In this document: positions 22,865 to 32,164 of the stretch, in pieces
How the letters are laid out: every line of letters starts with the position of its first letter
Position numbering within the stretch: position 1 is the first letter of the stretch
NCBI RefSeq assembly: GCF_003609575.1
Contig: NZ_MBTA01000003.1
Location: forward strand, 62,001-126,000
Direction of reading: 5' to 3'
DNA: 64,000 nt
Source of the DNA: Pelobium manganitolerans
GTDB lineage: Bacteria; Bacteroidota; Bacteroidia; Sphingobacteriales; Sphingobacteriaceae
Made by a program: the position numbers and the translations under genes
Notes under the pieces: generated by a model
Database searches by the model: none
Seen by the model: the letters and a program-made list of their open reading frames with translations, nothing else
What the model was told of the DNA's origin: nothing

Positions 22865-25801
22865 ATGGCAGACGTAAAAAAAACCATACTACTGGAGCTG
22901 GGGATTAATAAAGCTGATTTCTTGCAAGAAGCGGCAGATACCCAGAAGCAGATAAGCGATTTAACCGCTAGGCAGAAAGAACTTAAAGCCGCCGGTCAGG
23001 AGGCGAGCCTTGAATATCAGAATAATGTAGCCAATCTTAAACTGTTAAAAGACGAATACAGGGAGGCCCAGAGGAACGCTACCAATTTTGAGAAAGCCCT
23101 GCAAGAAGGCGCCGATGAAAGCTTCAGGAGCTTATCACAGCTTCAGGCTGAACTGTCCGTGCTAACTTCAGAGTACAAAAGCCTTTCTGAGGCAGGACGA
23201 CAAAATTCTGAAGAAGGCAAAAGGATTCAGCAGGCTACGGCCGATATTACCGCTAAACTTAAGGAGCAGGAACAGGCGGTCGGTAATTTCCGGAGGAACG
23301 TTGGTAATTATCCGTCGCAGATCGTAGAAATAACGCAAAAAATCAAACAGCTTACCGTAACTACCGAGAATGCTGATTTCGGTAGTGCAGAATTTCAGGC
23401 AGCAGCCGGTGCAATCAAAGTAATGCAGGGGCAACTGGATGAACTGATCCATAAGGCGGACGTTGTGCCTGGCTCTATCTCAGAAATAAAGGCTACGATC
23501 TCGGCGTTAAAAGACGCAAAATTAACAGTGCCGCTCGAAGAGGTTGAAAAATATAATGACAAGCTTCTTGAGCTGGAAACTACGCTACAGCGTGCAGAGG
23601 GCAAAATCGATGAGTTCGGGGACAAAGAGCCGAAGAATTCCCGTAAAAAAGCAATGGATGATTTAAATGATACCATTGGTGGAACTATTGCGCTAGGCTC
23701 TGCACTGACTGTTATCGGAGCTGATGAGGCTAAGATAGAAGAAATACTCACGAAAGTAGCTATAGCAAATACATTAGCCACAAACGCAAAGGCTATCGCA
23801 AAAGCCAGTACTGTCTACTGGTCTTTAGCGCAGTTGGCGGCAACAAAAGCATTGATCCCCGTTACGACGGCCTATAATCTAGTGGTGGGCCAGTCGACCG
23901 GAGCTATGAAGTTATTTCGAATTGCCTTGGCTTCTACCGGTATCGGAGCTTTATTGATATTGTTGGGTCTTCTAATTTCAAATTTTACCGACGTAAAGAA
24001 CGCGGTTACTGGTTTCTTAGATAGAAATAAGGCGCTAAAAACCTCCATCGAGATTTCAATCCTTCCGATAACACTTTTATGGCAGGGACTGAAGAAAGTT
24101 GGAGAGTATTTGGGTATTGTGGACACAGAAGCTCAGAAAGCGGCCAATTCACTGCGGAACTCAGTAGGACGCACCAACGAAGGCTTGCAATATCAGATTG
24201 ATTTGCTGGGGGCTAAAGGAGATAAGCAGACTGAGATTCATAAACTCACGCTGAAACAGATAGACAATGAGCTGAATGCCCGGAGGGCACAGATGGCCGC
24301 GGGTGTCAAACTTAGCGATGATGAAATGAAAGAATTCAGATCGTTTCAGAGCAAACGGCAGGTAGAAGTTGCAAGATACAATAAGTGGGTAGCGGACGAA
24401 GAACAGAAGAAGGCTGAAGATGCTAAGAAAAAATCCGATGAAGCGGTAAAAAAACAACAGGATGAAGCAAAAAAACGAGAGGAAGCGTCAAAGGCATTGA
24501 ATAAAAAGCTTGCCGATATGGAATTCGAACTCAATCAAAAGCTTAAGTCGCAATATGATCAGGATATAGCCGATCATGCTAAAAAATTTAAGGAACTCCG
24601 GGAACAAGCTAACGGAAATTTGCAACAGTTAAAGAAAATAGCTGAACTCGAAGCTTCCGAACTTGCACAGATAAGGGAGAAGCGGCATAAAGCCGAGTTG
24701 GAAAAACAAAATGAGTACGATAAGCAGTCAAGGGAGCTTCAAATCCAGAGGCTTAATCAGGAGCTTGTAGGTATTGATACGGACGAGTCTGCAAAATTGT
24801 CTAAGCGGTTAGAAATTCTATCCGCTCAACGAGATAACGAGCTTGCGGATACCGAACTTACTGAAACACAAAAAGCAGCTATAAAAGAACGTTATGCTTT
24901 TGAAGAGCAACAGGCTAAAGAAGAATACAGGCAGTTTGAGTTGGAGCGCGAAAAACAACACCAGCTAGATTTAGCCGAAGCATCCGTTATAAATGCCGGT
25001 GATCCTATTTCAAAATTAGCGGCCCGGCAGGAGCAATTGAACCTTCAGTATCAGATGGAGGTGGAAGCTGCCGAAAAGTTGGGTCAGGATCTAACGCTTA
25101 TTACAGCGAAGTATGCCGAACAGCAGAAAGCGCTGGATGCGGAAAAAGCAAACACTAAATTATCCATCGCCTCGGGCGCGGCGGGCAATATGGCGCAGAT
25201 ATTCGGCAAAGAGAGCAAGTTAGGGAAAGCAGCGGCTACAACGCAGACAACAATTGACACCTATCAATCAGCAACAGCGGCGTATAAAGCTATGGCGGGC
25301 ATTCCAATTGTCGGGCCTGTTCTAGGCGGTATTGCAGCGGCCGCCGCTGTTGCTTCCGGGCTTGCTAGCATCAGGAAAATAAATGAGACAAAGGAGGTTG
25401 CAATCCCGTCCTTCAGTGTCAAATCTTTTAGCACTGGCGGTATGGCTTTCGGTCCTGGCACCGGTACTAGCGATTCGATCAGCGCTAGGTTATCAAACGG
25501 CGAAGCTGTGATAAATGCAAAAAGCACCGCTATGTTTAGACCACTATTGTCTGCAATAAACGTGGCCGGTGGAGGTGTATCGTTTTCATCTCCCAATTAT
25601 TCCAACGCATTCGCTACCGGAGGTGTATATGACGGTGGTTATGCAGCGGCCTACAACACACCTGTATCTGACGCGAACGCTATCGGTGATGCGGTAAGCA
25701 GTTCACTGATAAAAGATTTCCCTGAGATATGGGTAAACGTAGCGGATGTCAACTCGGCACAGGCAGTGCAGGCAAATGTAGATGAAAGGGTGAGCTACTG
25801 A
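22865..25801 (+). CDS. Tape measure protein
   Basis: A 978-residue protein that sets tail length. The first ~230 residues are a coiled-coil (many E, K and Q heptads, for example RKELKAAGQEASLEYQNNVA). Hydrophobic segments occur at about residues 320-395, and a long charged coiled-coil spans about 430-720. A glycine-rich C-terminus (FSTGGMAFGPGTGTSDSISA) is typical of tail tape measures. It shares its stop codon with the next ATG. Its length suggests a tail of roughly 140-150 nm by the usual scaling, which is an estimate. Confidence 0.85.
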   Translation: MADVKKTILLELGINKADFLQEAADTQKQISDLTARQKELKAAGQEASLEYQNNVANLKLLKDEYREAQRNATNFEKALQEGADESFRSLSQLQAELSVLTSEYKSLSEAGRQNSEEGKRIQQATADITAKLKEQEQAVGNFRRNVGNYPSQIVEITQKIKQLTVTTENADFGSAEFQAAAGAIKVMQGQLDELIHKADVVPGSISEIKATISALKDAKLTVPLEEVEKYNDKLLELETTLQRAEGKIDEFGDKEPKNSRKKAMDDLNDTIGGTIALGSALTVIGADEAKIEEILTKVAIANTLATNAKAIAKASTVYWSLAQLAATKALIPVTTAYNLVVGQSTGAMKLFRIALASTGIGALLILLGLLISNFTDVKNAVTGFLDRNKALKTSIEISILPITLLWQGLKKVGEYLGIVDTEAQKAANSLRNSVGRTNEGLQYQIDLLGAKGDKQTEIHKLTLKQIDNELNARRAQMAAGVKLSDDEMKEFRSFQSKRQVEVARYNKWVADEEQKKAEDAKKKSDEAVKKQQDEAKKREEASKALNKKLADMEFELNQKLKSQYDQDIADHAKKFKELREQANGNLQQLKKIAELEASELAQIREKRHKAELEKQNEYDKQSRELQIQRLNQELVGIDTDESAKLSKRLEILSAQRDNELADTELTETQKAAIKERYAFEEQQAKEEYRQFELEREKQHQLDLAEASVINAGDPISKLAARQEQLNLQYQMEVEAAEKLGQDLTLITAKYAEQQKALDAEKANTKLSIASGAAGNMAQIFGKESKLGKAAATTQTTIDTYQSATAAYKAMAGIPIVGPVLGGIAAAAAVASGLASIRKINETKEVAIPSFSVKSFSTGGMAFGPGTGTSDSISARLSNGEAVINAKSTAMFRPLLSAINVAGGGVSFSSPNYSNAFATGGVYDGGYAAAYNTPVSDANAIGDAVSSSLIKDFPEIWVNVADVNSAQAVQANVDERVSY

Positions 25802-26043
25802 TGAGACTGATAGACGTACTTCTAAATCTAGAAGCGAACGGGTTAACGCTTGCTAAGCTTTGCAAAACCGGGCTGATAGGGACGAATATGCAGATGTATA
25901 AAGAAATATATCTCTACATAGATGCCAGAATCCAATGCGGCCAGAGCCGTACTCAAGCCGTAACGGATACGGAGGAGAAATTCCGAGTTAAAAAAACAAC
26001 AATTTACAAGGCGATTAAAATCATGAAAACACCTGTTAGTTAG
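25801..26043 (+). CDS. Small HTH protein
   Basis: An 80-residue protein with a C-terminal HTH-like segment (VTDTEEKFRVKKTTIYKAIK). It shares one base with the tape measure stop and ends 71 bp before the protease gene, where a palindrome sits. It could be the regulator that binds the late-region palindromes, but this is a guess from position. Confidence 0.45.
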   Translation: MRLIDVLLNLEANGLTLAKLCKTGLIGTNMQMYKEIYLYIDARIQCGQSRTQAVTDTEEKFRVKKTTIYKAIKIMKTPVS

Positions 26044-26092
26044 TCCGTAATTACGCGGAAATTAATAAGGGAGTTTTTCGTCAATTTTGAAA

Positions 26093-26108
26093 TATACATA
26101 TATGTATA
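26093..26108. promoter_or_regulatory. Late-region palindrome, copy 3
   Basis: TATACATATATGTATA, identical to the 16-bp palindrome at 13593, ends 6 nt before the protease start codon. It is the only strongly symmetric element in the 71-bp gap, so it may control the head module. Confidence 0.5.
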
Positions 26109-26114
26109 AATTAA

Positions 26115-27233
26115 ATGGCTAAACAAATCCACATCTACATTTACGGAGAGATTTTCAATTATCAAGGAAAGGATGCTGATGATTATGGAATGTGCTCACT
26201 CAGAAGAGTAGCAGAAGTTATAAACAACAATCCTGAAGCTGAGGAAGTAATTGTTCATATCCATTCCCGTGGAGGCGATGTTACAGAAGGGTTTGCAATC
26301 TATGATACCCTAGTTAATTCCGGTAAAACAATCATTACCCAGATTGAGGGGCTTTGTGCTTCCATTGCTACGGTTATAGCTCTGGCAGGTAGTGTCCGTA
26401 AAATCAATGCCAATTCAGAATTCATGATTCATAATGCCTGGGCAGATCCATTTCAGATGGACAGTTTCAACGCAGATGATTATGAGCACATGGCCGAGGT
26501 CATCCGTGAGTCTGATGAACGGATGCTGAACCTTTACGCAAAGGCAACTGGAGGAGATCGGGAAGTAATATCGGAAAAAATGGAGGAGGAAACCTATCTG
26601 ACAGCTGAAGAAGCTTTGGAGCTGGGGTTTGTAACGGAAATCGTAGAGCCGTTAAAAGCAGTTGCTTATCTAAGTAAGTCTAATAAAAATCAAAAATTAA
26701 AAATCAAAATGGCAAAAAAAACAGTAAGACCAGAGCCAAGGAATACCAGTCCCTTGAAGAGTATTCTGGCTAAAATCAAAGCGGTTTTCGCTGAGGAGGA
26801 AAGCGGAGAAGTCACAGTTCAGTCCACTATGTTGGATAACGGAGCTGTTATCTATCACGATGGCGACCTAGCTGTAGGCACGGCAGTATTTGTTGATGAA
26901 GCATTAACAGAGGCTGTGGAAGATGGCGATTACGTAACCGAGGCTGGCAATACCATCACCGTAGCTGACGGTAGCGTAGCTGAAATCGTTGATGCTTCAG
27001 AAGAAGAGACGACCGAGGAGCTGCAGGCTAGAGTTCAGGCGTTAGAGGAAGAGAACAGAGCGTTGAAAGCTGAAAACACAACAGCTGTAAATGCTTTGAA
27101 AGACTTTTCTACGCGGCTGGCAAAAATTAAAGGCACGCACACTCCTAAAGCCCACGGCAAGGAGAAGTTCGCTAAGAAGGCATCTCAGTCTTCAAAATTC
27201 ATCAGACCTGTTAAGAAAGGAGGGAACGAATAA
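26115..27233 (+). CDS. ClpP-like head maturation protease with fused scaffold domain
   Basis: A 372-residue protein. Residues 1-195 are ClpP-like: GLCASIATV with S83 as the nucleophile, EFMIHNAWAD with H106, and HIHSRGGDVTEGFA early on. After a lysine-rich junction come 170 residues with a coiled-coil (TEELQARVQALEEENRALKA), typical of a scaffold. The C-terminus is basic. It lies just before the capsid gene. An internal in-frame start at 26709 could yield the scaffold alone, as with lambda C/Nu3. Confidence 0.8.
   Translation: MAKQIHIYIYGEIFNYQGKDADDYGMCSLRRVAEVINNNPEAEEVIVHIHSRGGDVTEGFAIYDTLVNSGKTIITQIEGLCASIATVIALAGSVRKINANSEFMIHNAWADPFQMDSFNADDYEHMAEVIRESDERMLNLYAKATGGDREVISEKMEEETYLTAEEALELGFVTEIVEPLKAVAYLSKSNKNQKLKIKMAKKTVRPEPRNTSPLKSILAKIKAVFAEEESGEVTVQSTMLDNGAVIYHDGDLAVGTAVFVDEALTEAVEDGDYVTEAGNTITVADGSVAEIVDASEEETTEELQARVQALEEENRALKAENTTAVNALKDFSTRLAKIKGTHTPKAHGKEKFAKKASQSSKFIRPVKKGGNE
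26709..27233 (+). CDS. Nested in-frame scaffold protein (putative internal start)
   Basis: ATG at 26709 (codon 199 of the protease gene) is preceded by an AT-rich stretch (aattaaaaatcaaa), just as real start sites in this phage are. The product would be 174 residues: a beta-like segment, the coiled-coil and a basic end. Internal initiation of a scaffold within the protease gene is known in lambda (Nu3). This case is inferred from sequence only. Confidence 0.5.
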   Translation: MAKKTVRPEPRNTSPLKSILAKIKAVFAEEESGEVTVQSTMLDNGAVIYHDGDLAVGTAVFVDEALTEAVEDGDYVTEAGNTITVADGSVAEIVDASEEETTEELQARVQALEEENRALKAENTTAVNALKDFSTRLAKIKGTHTPKAHGKEKFAKKASQSSKFIRPVKKGGNE

Positions 27234-28306
27234 TGGCTGTTATCAATCCTGCTGATTTAACTTTCAACGGACAGGAAGTCCGTGAGTTTGCTGAGTGTAT
27301 TTTCGAAGAATTATACGCTAATCCGGTTTTAGACCAAAACCACCTGATCGTTGAGGATATTGTTGCTAAGCAACAGATTGCCATCTTCGGCCATCTTTCA
27401 AAAATTACTAAAAAGGATCCTGGATGCGGTCTCGGCAAGGTGACCAAGAACATTCCAATGTCGGAGAAATTCTGGAATCCGGTACAACTTAAGATCTGGC
27501 TTTCCGAATGCCACAACCAATTCGACGCCACCTTTATGGTGTACTACAAAAAGAAAGGGAAAGAGTATCCGGATTTAACCGTGACCGAGATTTTTTCTCA
27601 ATGGCTGGTTGAAGAAGTATCTCAGGCTGCAGCTGAGGATATACTGCGTATCGTTTACTTCTCAGACACAGCTGCTAAAAAGATTGCGGACGGCGGTGTG
27701 TTCAGCGCCAGCGTAGATTTAACCGACTACGACCATCTTAACGGTTTCTTCAAACAGGCTTTTGCTATCGTTGCGGCGAATTCCAAACAACGTGTGACTA
27801 TCGCAAAAAACGCCGGTGCTTCTTATGCAGCGCAGACCTTTGACGACAATGACACTACTAACCGTGTAGCTACCAAGATTCTGCAAAATCTGATCTGGAA
27901 CGCTGATATCCGTTTCAGGAATGATCCAAATTTTGAAATCTTGGCAACCCGTTCGCTGGCTGATCAGTACGCCAAAGAGCGTTTGAACAACGATAAATTG
28001 GAGACTGTTTATCACCGTGAAGAGTCCGGTATCGAGTCTATCATGGTGCTGGGTAAAAAGGTATTCATCTACGATATCTGGGACAGAACGATTCAGGCAG
28101 ATCAGGACAACGGCACGAAGTGGAATTTGCCCCACAGAGCACTTGCTGTGAGCAAAAACAATATGCAGATCGGTTTTGATGAAGACCAAGCCTATGGTGA
28201 TTTCGATGTGTTCTACGACAAGATGACGGAGACCTCGAACATCAAAGGCGGATACAAAGCTGATGCTGTAATAGTTGAGGATTTCCGTTTAATGTTTGCT
28301 TACTAA
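27233..28306 (+). CDS. Major capsid protein
   Basis: A 357-residue protein directly after the protease-scaffold gene (1-nt overlap). Its position and size match an HK97-fold major capsid protein; sequences such as IEDIVAKQQIAIFGHLSKIT and a C-terminal FYDKMTETSNIKGGYKADAV are consistent, though there is no short diagnostic motif. There is no obvious cleaved N-terminal scaffold, because the scaffold sits in the preceding gene. Confidence 0.72.
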   Translation: MAVINPADLTFNGQEVREFAECIFEELYANPVLDQNHLIVEDIVAKQQIAIFGHLSKITKKDPGCGLGKVTKNIPMSEKFWNPVQLKIWLSECHNQFDATFMVYYKKKGKEYPDLTVTEIFSQWLVEEVSQAAAEDILRIVYFSDTAAKKIADGGVFSASVDLTDYDHLNGFFKQAFAIVAANSKQRVTIAKNAGASYAAQTFDDNDTTNRVATKILQNLIWNADIRFRNDPNFEILATRSLADQYAKERLNNDKLETVYHREESGIESIMVLGKKVFIYDIWDRTIQADQDNGTKWNLPHRALAVSKNNMQIGFDEDQAYGDFDVFYDKMTETSNIKGGYKADAVIVEDFRLMFAY

Positions 28307-28321
28307 GAAGGGAGGGTAAAG

Positions 28322-28945
28322 ATGAGTATATGTGGTAAAATTACAAAGAACCAAGCGTTTGATTGCGCTGCTCCAATGACGGGCGGCGCAAAAGACGCCG
28401 TTTATGTATTCAATCATGAAGATATAGACACGCTTACCAGAGATGTCGCCAATCCCCAAGTGCTTAGAGGCATTACGATGAAAGGGGCAACAAAAGGGTT
28501 TTTATGGGAGGGCCCGCCTAATTCCGTAATTGCCTCGGCAAAGCTACAACGCAAAAAGTACAAAAACAGCTATGAGCAAATAGTTGGTGTGCCGTTGATG
28601 GCCAATACTTCGGAGCTTAAAACGGAACTAGAGAAAGCCGGGTATGGTAAGTTTTTGGTTATCGTGGAAAACAACCACCAAGTAGGTGATTCTATCTTCG
28701 AGGTTTATTTCCTAGACCGCGGAGGGATCTTGATCAAGAACGAAAGAGATATTGTGAATGCCGATCTGGAAGGAGGTTACGATATCAACTTCGGGCAGGA
28801 AGATACGGCAAGGGAATCTCACCTCCCGGCAACATTTGCGGTAACCGCTTCTCCCGGAGATGACGGTGAGGGACAACCACTGCCGGCAGTATATTCTTAT
28901 GCCGCAACAAAAAGCGCTTTAGAAGCTCTGATTTCAGCAACTTAA
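28322..28945 (+). CDS. Putative virion protein after capsid (tail tube or decoration)
   Basis: A 207-residue protein ending directly before a strong terminator. It is beta-rich (KFLVIVENNHQVGDSIFEVY) with an alanine-rich C-terminus. Its place after the capsid gene is where tail-tube or decoration proteins occur. No motif separates these options. Confidence 0.4.
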   Translation: MSICGKITKNQAFDCAAPMTGGAKDAVYVFNHEDIDTLTRDVANPQVLRGITMKGATKGFLWEGPPNSVIASAKLQRKKYKNSYEQIVGVPLMANTSELKTELEKAGYGKFLVIVENNHQVGDSIFEVYFLDRGGILIKNERDIVNADLEGGYDINFGQEDTARESHLPATFAVTASPGDDGEGQPLPAVYSYAATKSALEALISAT

Positions 28946-28970
28946 TCTTTTTGGTACATATGGTTAGTTG

Positions 28971-29001
28971 GGGCGGTTCAATTAATTGTCCGCCCTTTTT
29001 T
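28971..29001 (+). terminator. Rho-independent terminator
   Basis: GGGCGG (28971) pairs with CCGCCC (28990), followed by six Ts. It ends the transcript from the head module and separates it from the gene at 29024. Confidence 0.8.
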
Positions 29002-29023
29002 CTTCAACTAATTATCATAGCTA

Positions 29024-29656
29024 ATGACTATTGAGCTTTTAGAAAAAATAAAATTCGTTGAGCAGAACCGGATACAGGTCGCGGCAAAAACACCGGAAGG
29101 TATCGCGCTTTTAAAATCCGTATATCAGGATGTATTCAACGAGACTTATGCTGAAGGATGCGGGCCATGCCATGAGCAGGCTTTCTTCAGGCTAATGAAA
29201 ATCTTAAACAGACCAAAATCTTTTATACCCATGTCAGAAAAAAAATACATTCTCAAAGAGGGGTACCAGGTATCAATCTTTGGAGGTCCGGAAGTTTACA
29301 CTAACGACAATCTTACAGACGAAATCGCAGCTAAGTTATTGAAAGACCGTCCGGCACTTAAATCAAGTTTTGCGGTTATCCCTTCGGAAGAAAAATCTAA
29401 GGGTAATCCGAAGCCGGAAAGAGCAGATGTGCTTATCGCTAAAATCAAAGAAGCGGCTTCAGAAAAAGAAGTTGACGAAATCACCGGAGATGACCAGCGA
29501 GCTACCGTTGTCAAAGCAGCGCTTGAGCGTAAGGCAGAGCTGAAAAAAGGCACAGAACATACAAAGGTACTTACTCAGCAAGACCTGGACGATAATCCGG
29601 AGTTAGCGGAACAAGGTTTTAAGGTTGGAGATAAAGTTAAAATCGAAGAGCAGTAA
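29024..29656 (+). CDS. Phage hypothetical protein (head-tail region)
   Basis: A 210-residue protein with an N-terminal helical domain, a CGPCHEQAFF cysteine pair near residue 46, and a C-terminal charged helical region (RADVLIAKIKEAASEKEVDE). It follows the terminator and precedes the portal gene by 6 nt. It may be a head-tail connector or assembly factor. No family recognised. Confidence 0.4.
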   Translation: MTIELLEKIKFVEQNRIQVAAKTPEGIALLKSVYQDVFNETYAEGCGPCHEQAFFRLMKILNRPKSFIPMSEKKYILKEGYQVSIFGGPEVYTNDNLTDEIAAKLLKDRPALKSSFAVIPSEEKSKGNPKPERADVLIAKIKEAASEKEVDEITGDDQRATVVKAALERKAELKKGTEHTKVLTQQDLDDNPELAEQGFKVGDKVKIEEQ

Positions 29657-29662
29657 TAATCT

Positions 29663-30793
29663 ATGAAGGTTTATTTGGCAGATATTGAACCGCGCATCCT
29701 CTATAAGGAAAATACAAGTTACGGTATTGTCAATTATGATGTGGATAATGCTTACCCTACCCGGGTAAGAGAAATGATAGCAGCTTCAGGCACCGCTTCA
29801 AAATGCTGGGACAGATACGCCAAATTCATAGAGGGCCAAGGATTTGCCGATCCGGTTTTTTACAAATCCATAGTCAACCGTAAACGGCTGACTATGGATA
29901 AATTGTTGAGGAAATTCGCAAAAGATTTAGCGATGTTCCAAGGTTTTGCTGTGCAGATCAATTATAATTTGCTTTATGAACCCTGCGAATTCAATATCAT
30001 AAATTTCGAAGATTGCAGATTGCCATCTGAAGAGAATGAAGAGAGACAGGGGATGATTGCTGTTTATGACGACTGGGCTAAACGCCGCCGCCGACAGATC
30101 AAGAAAGACGATATCATATGGTATGATCTTTACAATCCGGATGCCGAGGAAATCGAAAAGCAGATTGAAAAAGCCGGAGGGTTTTCAAAATGGAAGGGGC
30201 AGGTGTTTTGGTATTCAGCTGATGGTTTTGAATATCCTTTAGCAACGTGTGACGCTGTACTGGAGGACGTGGACACTGACGCGCAGATCCAAACTTTTAG
30301 AAACAATTCGGTTCGGTCGGGATTTTTGGACCACATGCTTTTTGTGCAGAAAGGCAAGTTTGAAAGCGAAACTGAAAAAGAAGAATTCAAACAGGATCTC
30401 AAAACTTTTCAGGGCGCTAAAAAATCAACACAGATTATGCTGGTAGAGGTAGAGGACGAAAACGAAGTGCCGGAATTGAAACCTATGCCGAGCACTGATG
30501 CGGACGAGAAATTCAAAAACACCAATCAGACCACCAAGGAGAGTATAATTGAAGGTTTCGGGATACCGCCTGTTCTTTTGAACCAGCTGGTCCCGGGAAA
30601 ACTCGGTACTGGTACGGAGATAGCTGACGCAGTCAACTTTTATAACCTGCAAACTGTAAGGGAAAGGATTTTAATGGAAGAAACTTTAAGAGAGCTGTGC
30701 CACAGAGCTTCTTTTGTTCCGGTGCCTAAGGCGGACAATTATTCGATAACAGAAATTTCTTTCAACAATGGAGTTATTAATAACAGTCGATAA
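29663..30793 (+). CDS. Portal protein
   Basis: A 376-residue protein. The N-terminus (TSYGIVNYDVDNAYPTRVRE) followed by an aromatic, charged core matches the portal-like proteins of Bacteroidota phages: KLLRKFAKDLAMFQGFAVQ, then a C-terminal IPPVLLNQLVPGKLGTGTEI, typical of portal barrel sequences. The C-terminus overlaps the next gene by 26 nt. It is the dodecameric DNA entry ring. The call rests on these features plus context. Confidence 0.7.
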   Translation: MKVYLADIEPRILYKENTSYGIVNYDVDNAYPTRVREMIAASGTASKCWDRYAKFIEGQGFADPVFYKSIVNRKRLTMDKLLRKFAKDLAMFQGFAVQINYNLLYEPCEFNIINFEDCRLPSEENEERQGMIAVYDDWAKRRRRQIKKDDIIWYDLYNPDAEEIEKQIEKAGGFSKWKGQVFWYSADGFEYPLATCDAVLEDVDTDAQIQTFRNNSVRSGFLDHMLFVQKGKFESETEKEEFKQDLKTFQGAKKSTQIMLVEVEDENEVPELKPMPSTDADEKFKNTNQTTKESIIEGFGIPPVLLNQLVPGKLGTGTEIADAVNFYNLQTVRERILMEETLRELCHRASFVPVPKADNYSITEISFNNGVINNSR

Positions 30794-31358
30794 TATCAGG
30801 GACATTCGGGCAATCGCTGAATCGGTCGATGATGTGGACCGGTTGGATCCGTATATTTCCGAAGCACAACAGGTCGAGTTAAAAGAGCTTATGGGGGTTG
30901 AGTTTTTCTATCATATGCTGATGTTGATTTCTGATTATTATAATAAAAAGAAAGAGGATCCTGATTATATTTCTACTCCTGAAGAAGAGTTGTATCTGAA
31001 GCTTTTGAAGGGCGGTGAATATTTAACAGCTCAAGGACATTCGGTCCGGTTTTCCGGCTTGGCAACCGTACTTTCATATTTTTCTTATGCCCGGCTTTTG
31101 ATGAATGACAACATGAAGCACACGAACGGTGGTTTCGTGGTTAAAAAGACAGAGTTTTCAGATCCGGCTAGCGCAAACATGATAATCAAAAGGCATCAAG
31201 ATGCTAGGAGCATGGCGTTGAGTCACTGGGCTGACGTGACAATGTATTTAGATCAAAAACGGAGTGACTATCCGTTATGGAGAATGGGTTGTAAAGCGCG
31301 CACTAACAACATCAAGTCGTCGGCAAGAATTTCCGGAGTAACAAATAGGAGAAGATAA
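30768..31358 (+). CDS. Head-tail connector-like protein (DUF6712-like)
   Basis: A 196-residue mostly helical protein (DVDRLDPYISEAQQVELKEL) overlapping the portal gene by 26 nt. Its helical composition and position match connector proteins of the gp6 type. DUF6712 is my best family guess, not verified. Confidence 0.45.
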   Translation: MELLITVDNIRDIRAIAESVDDVDRLDPYISEAQQVELKELMGVEFFYHMLMLISDYYNKKKEDPDYISTPEEELYLKLLKGGEYLTAQGHSVRFSGLATVLSYFSYARLLMNDNMKHTNGGFVVKKTEFSDPASANMIIKRHQDARSMALSHWADVTMYLDQKRSDYPLWRMGCKARTNNIKSSARISGVTNRRR

Positions 31359-32161
31359 TGGCTGTTTTTAATTCATTTCCTATCCAAGGCCGAAAAATTA
31401 CCGAGAACCCGGCATCCGATGCGCTAACAGGCGCCGAGATACTTGTTTTGGTACAAGGCGATATCACAAAAAAGATAACGCTACAGGCTTTATTTGATTA
31501 CTTTGGTGAAGTACAGACCAGTTTAGCTTCTGCACAAGTGCTAGGTGTGGTAAAGCTGTCAAAAGCTCCGGCTAACGTCTTGAACCCGATAGCAGTTGGA
31601 ACGAACGATGAACGGGTAGGTGCTACAGGAGTGCAAGCCGGGACCTATGGCTCCGGAAAATTGCTTACTGTAGAAGTTGACCAATATGGCAAGGTAAAAT
31701 CAATATCTGAGGAGACTTTCAGGGTTTTAGCAGAGAATGTTGAAGGCCTTAGCTTAACGGTACAACAGGTGGGCGACGGCAAATACGTACTTAAAAACTC
31801 ATCCTCTACGCTTTCGGTTTGGCGGGATGACAGGGTTTATAAAAAAGATGAATTTGTTGAAAAGGACGGGAAGCTTTATAAAAGCTTGGAAGACGGTAAT
31901 AACACCGATCCGTCAATATCGGATAATTGGTTAAAGGTGGGCGGAGGCGGTGACGCGGTAGAGGTAACCAAATCAGGTGCGGACGTGGATGCGAACGGAG
32001 ATCTGGATTTATCCGATATTGATATACCGGCAAACCCTAAGCCTACCGTATATGTTGATAATGTTACCGGAAACTGGCAGACACAATTCAATAAACAGAC
32101 AAAAATATTAACAGGGCTTTACGGGATAGATCCTGGGGCAACAATTGAAATTATTTTTTAG
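31358..32161 (+). CDS. Tail fibre/receptor-binding protein with CBM5/12 module
   Basis: A 267-residue protein. The N-terminus (residues 40-150) has tail-fibre-like sequence (GTYGSGKLLTVEVDQYGKVK). A chitin/carbohydrate-binding module of the CBM5/12 type lies at about residues 154-195: a Trp, then Y-x-K-x-x-x-V, G-K-L-Y-K-S, N-N-T-x-P, and a Trp near the end. That suggests sugar binding at the host surface. It starts 1 nt from the previous gene. Confidence 0.6.
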   Translation: MAVFNSFPIQGRKITENPASDALTGAEILVLVQGDITKKITLQALFDYFGEVQTSLASAQVLGVVKLSKAPANVLNPIAVGTNDERVGATGVQAGTYGSGKLLTVEVDQYGKVKSISEETFRVLAENVEGLSLTVQQVGDGKYVLKNSSSTLSVWRDDRVYKKDEFVEKDGKLYKSLEDGNNTDPSISDNWLKVGGGGDAVEVTKSGADVDANGDLDLSDIDIPANPKPTVYVDNVTGNWQTQFNKQTKILTGLYGIDPGATIEIIF

Positions 32162-32164
32162 GGC

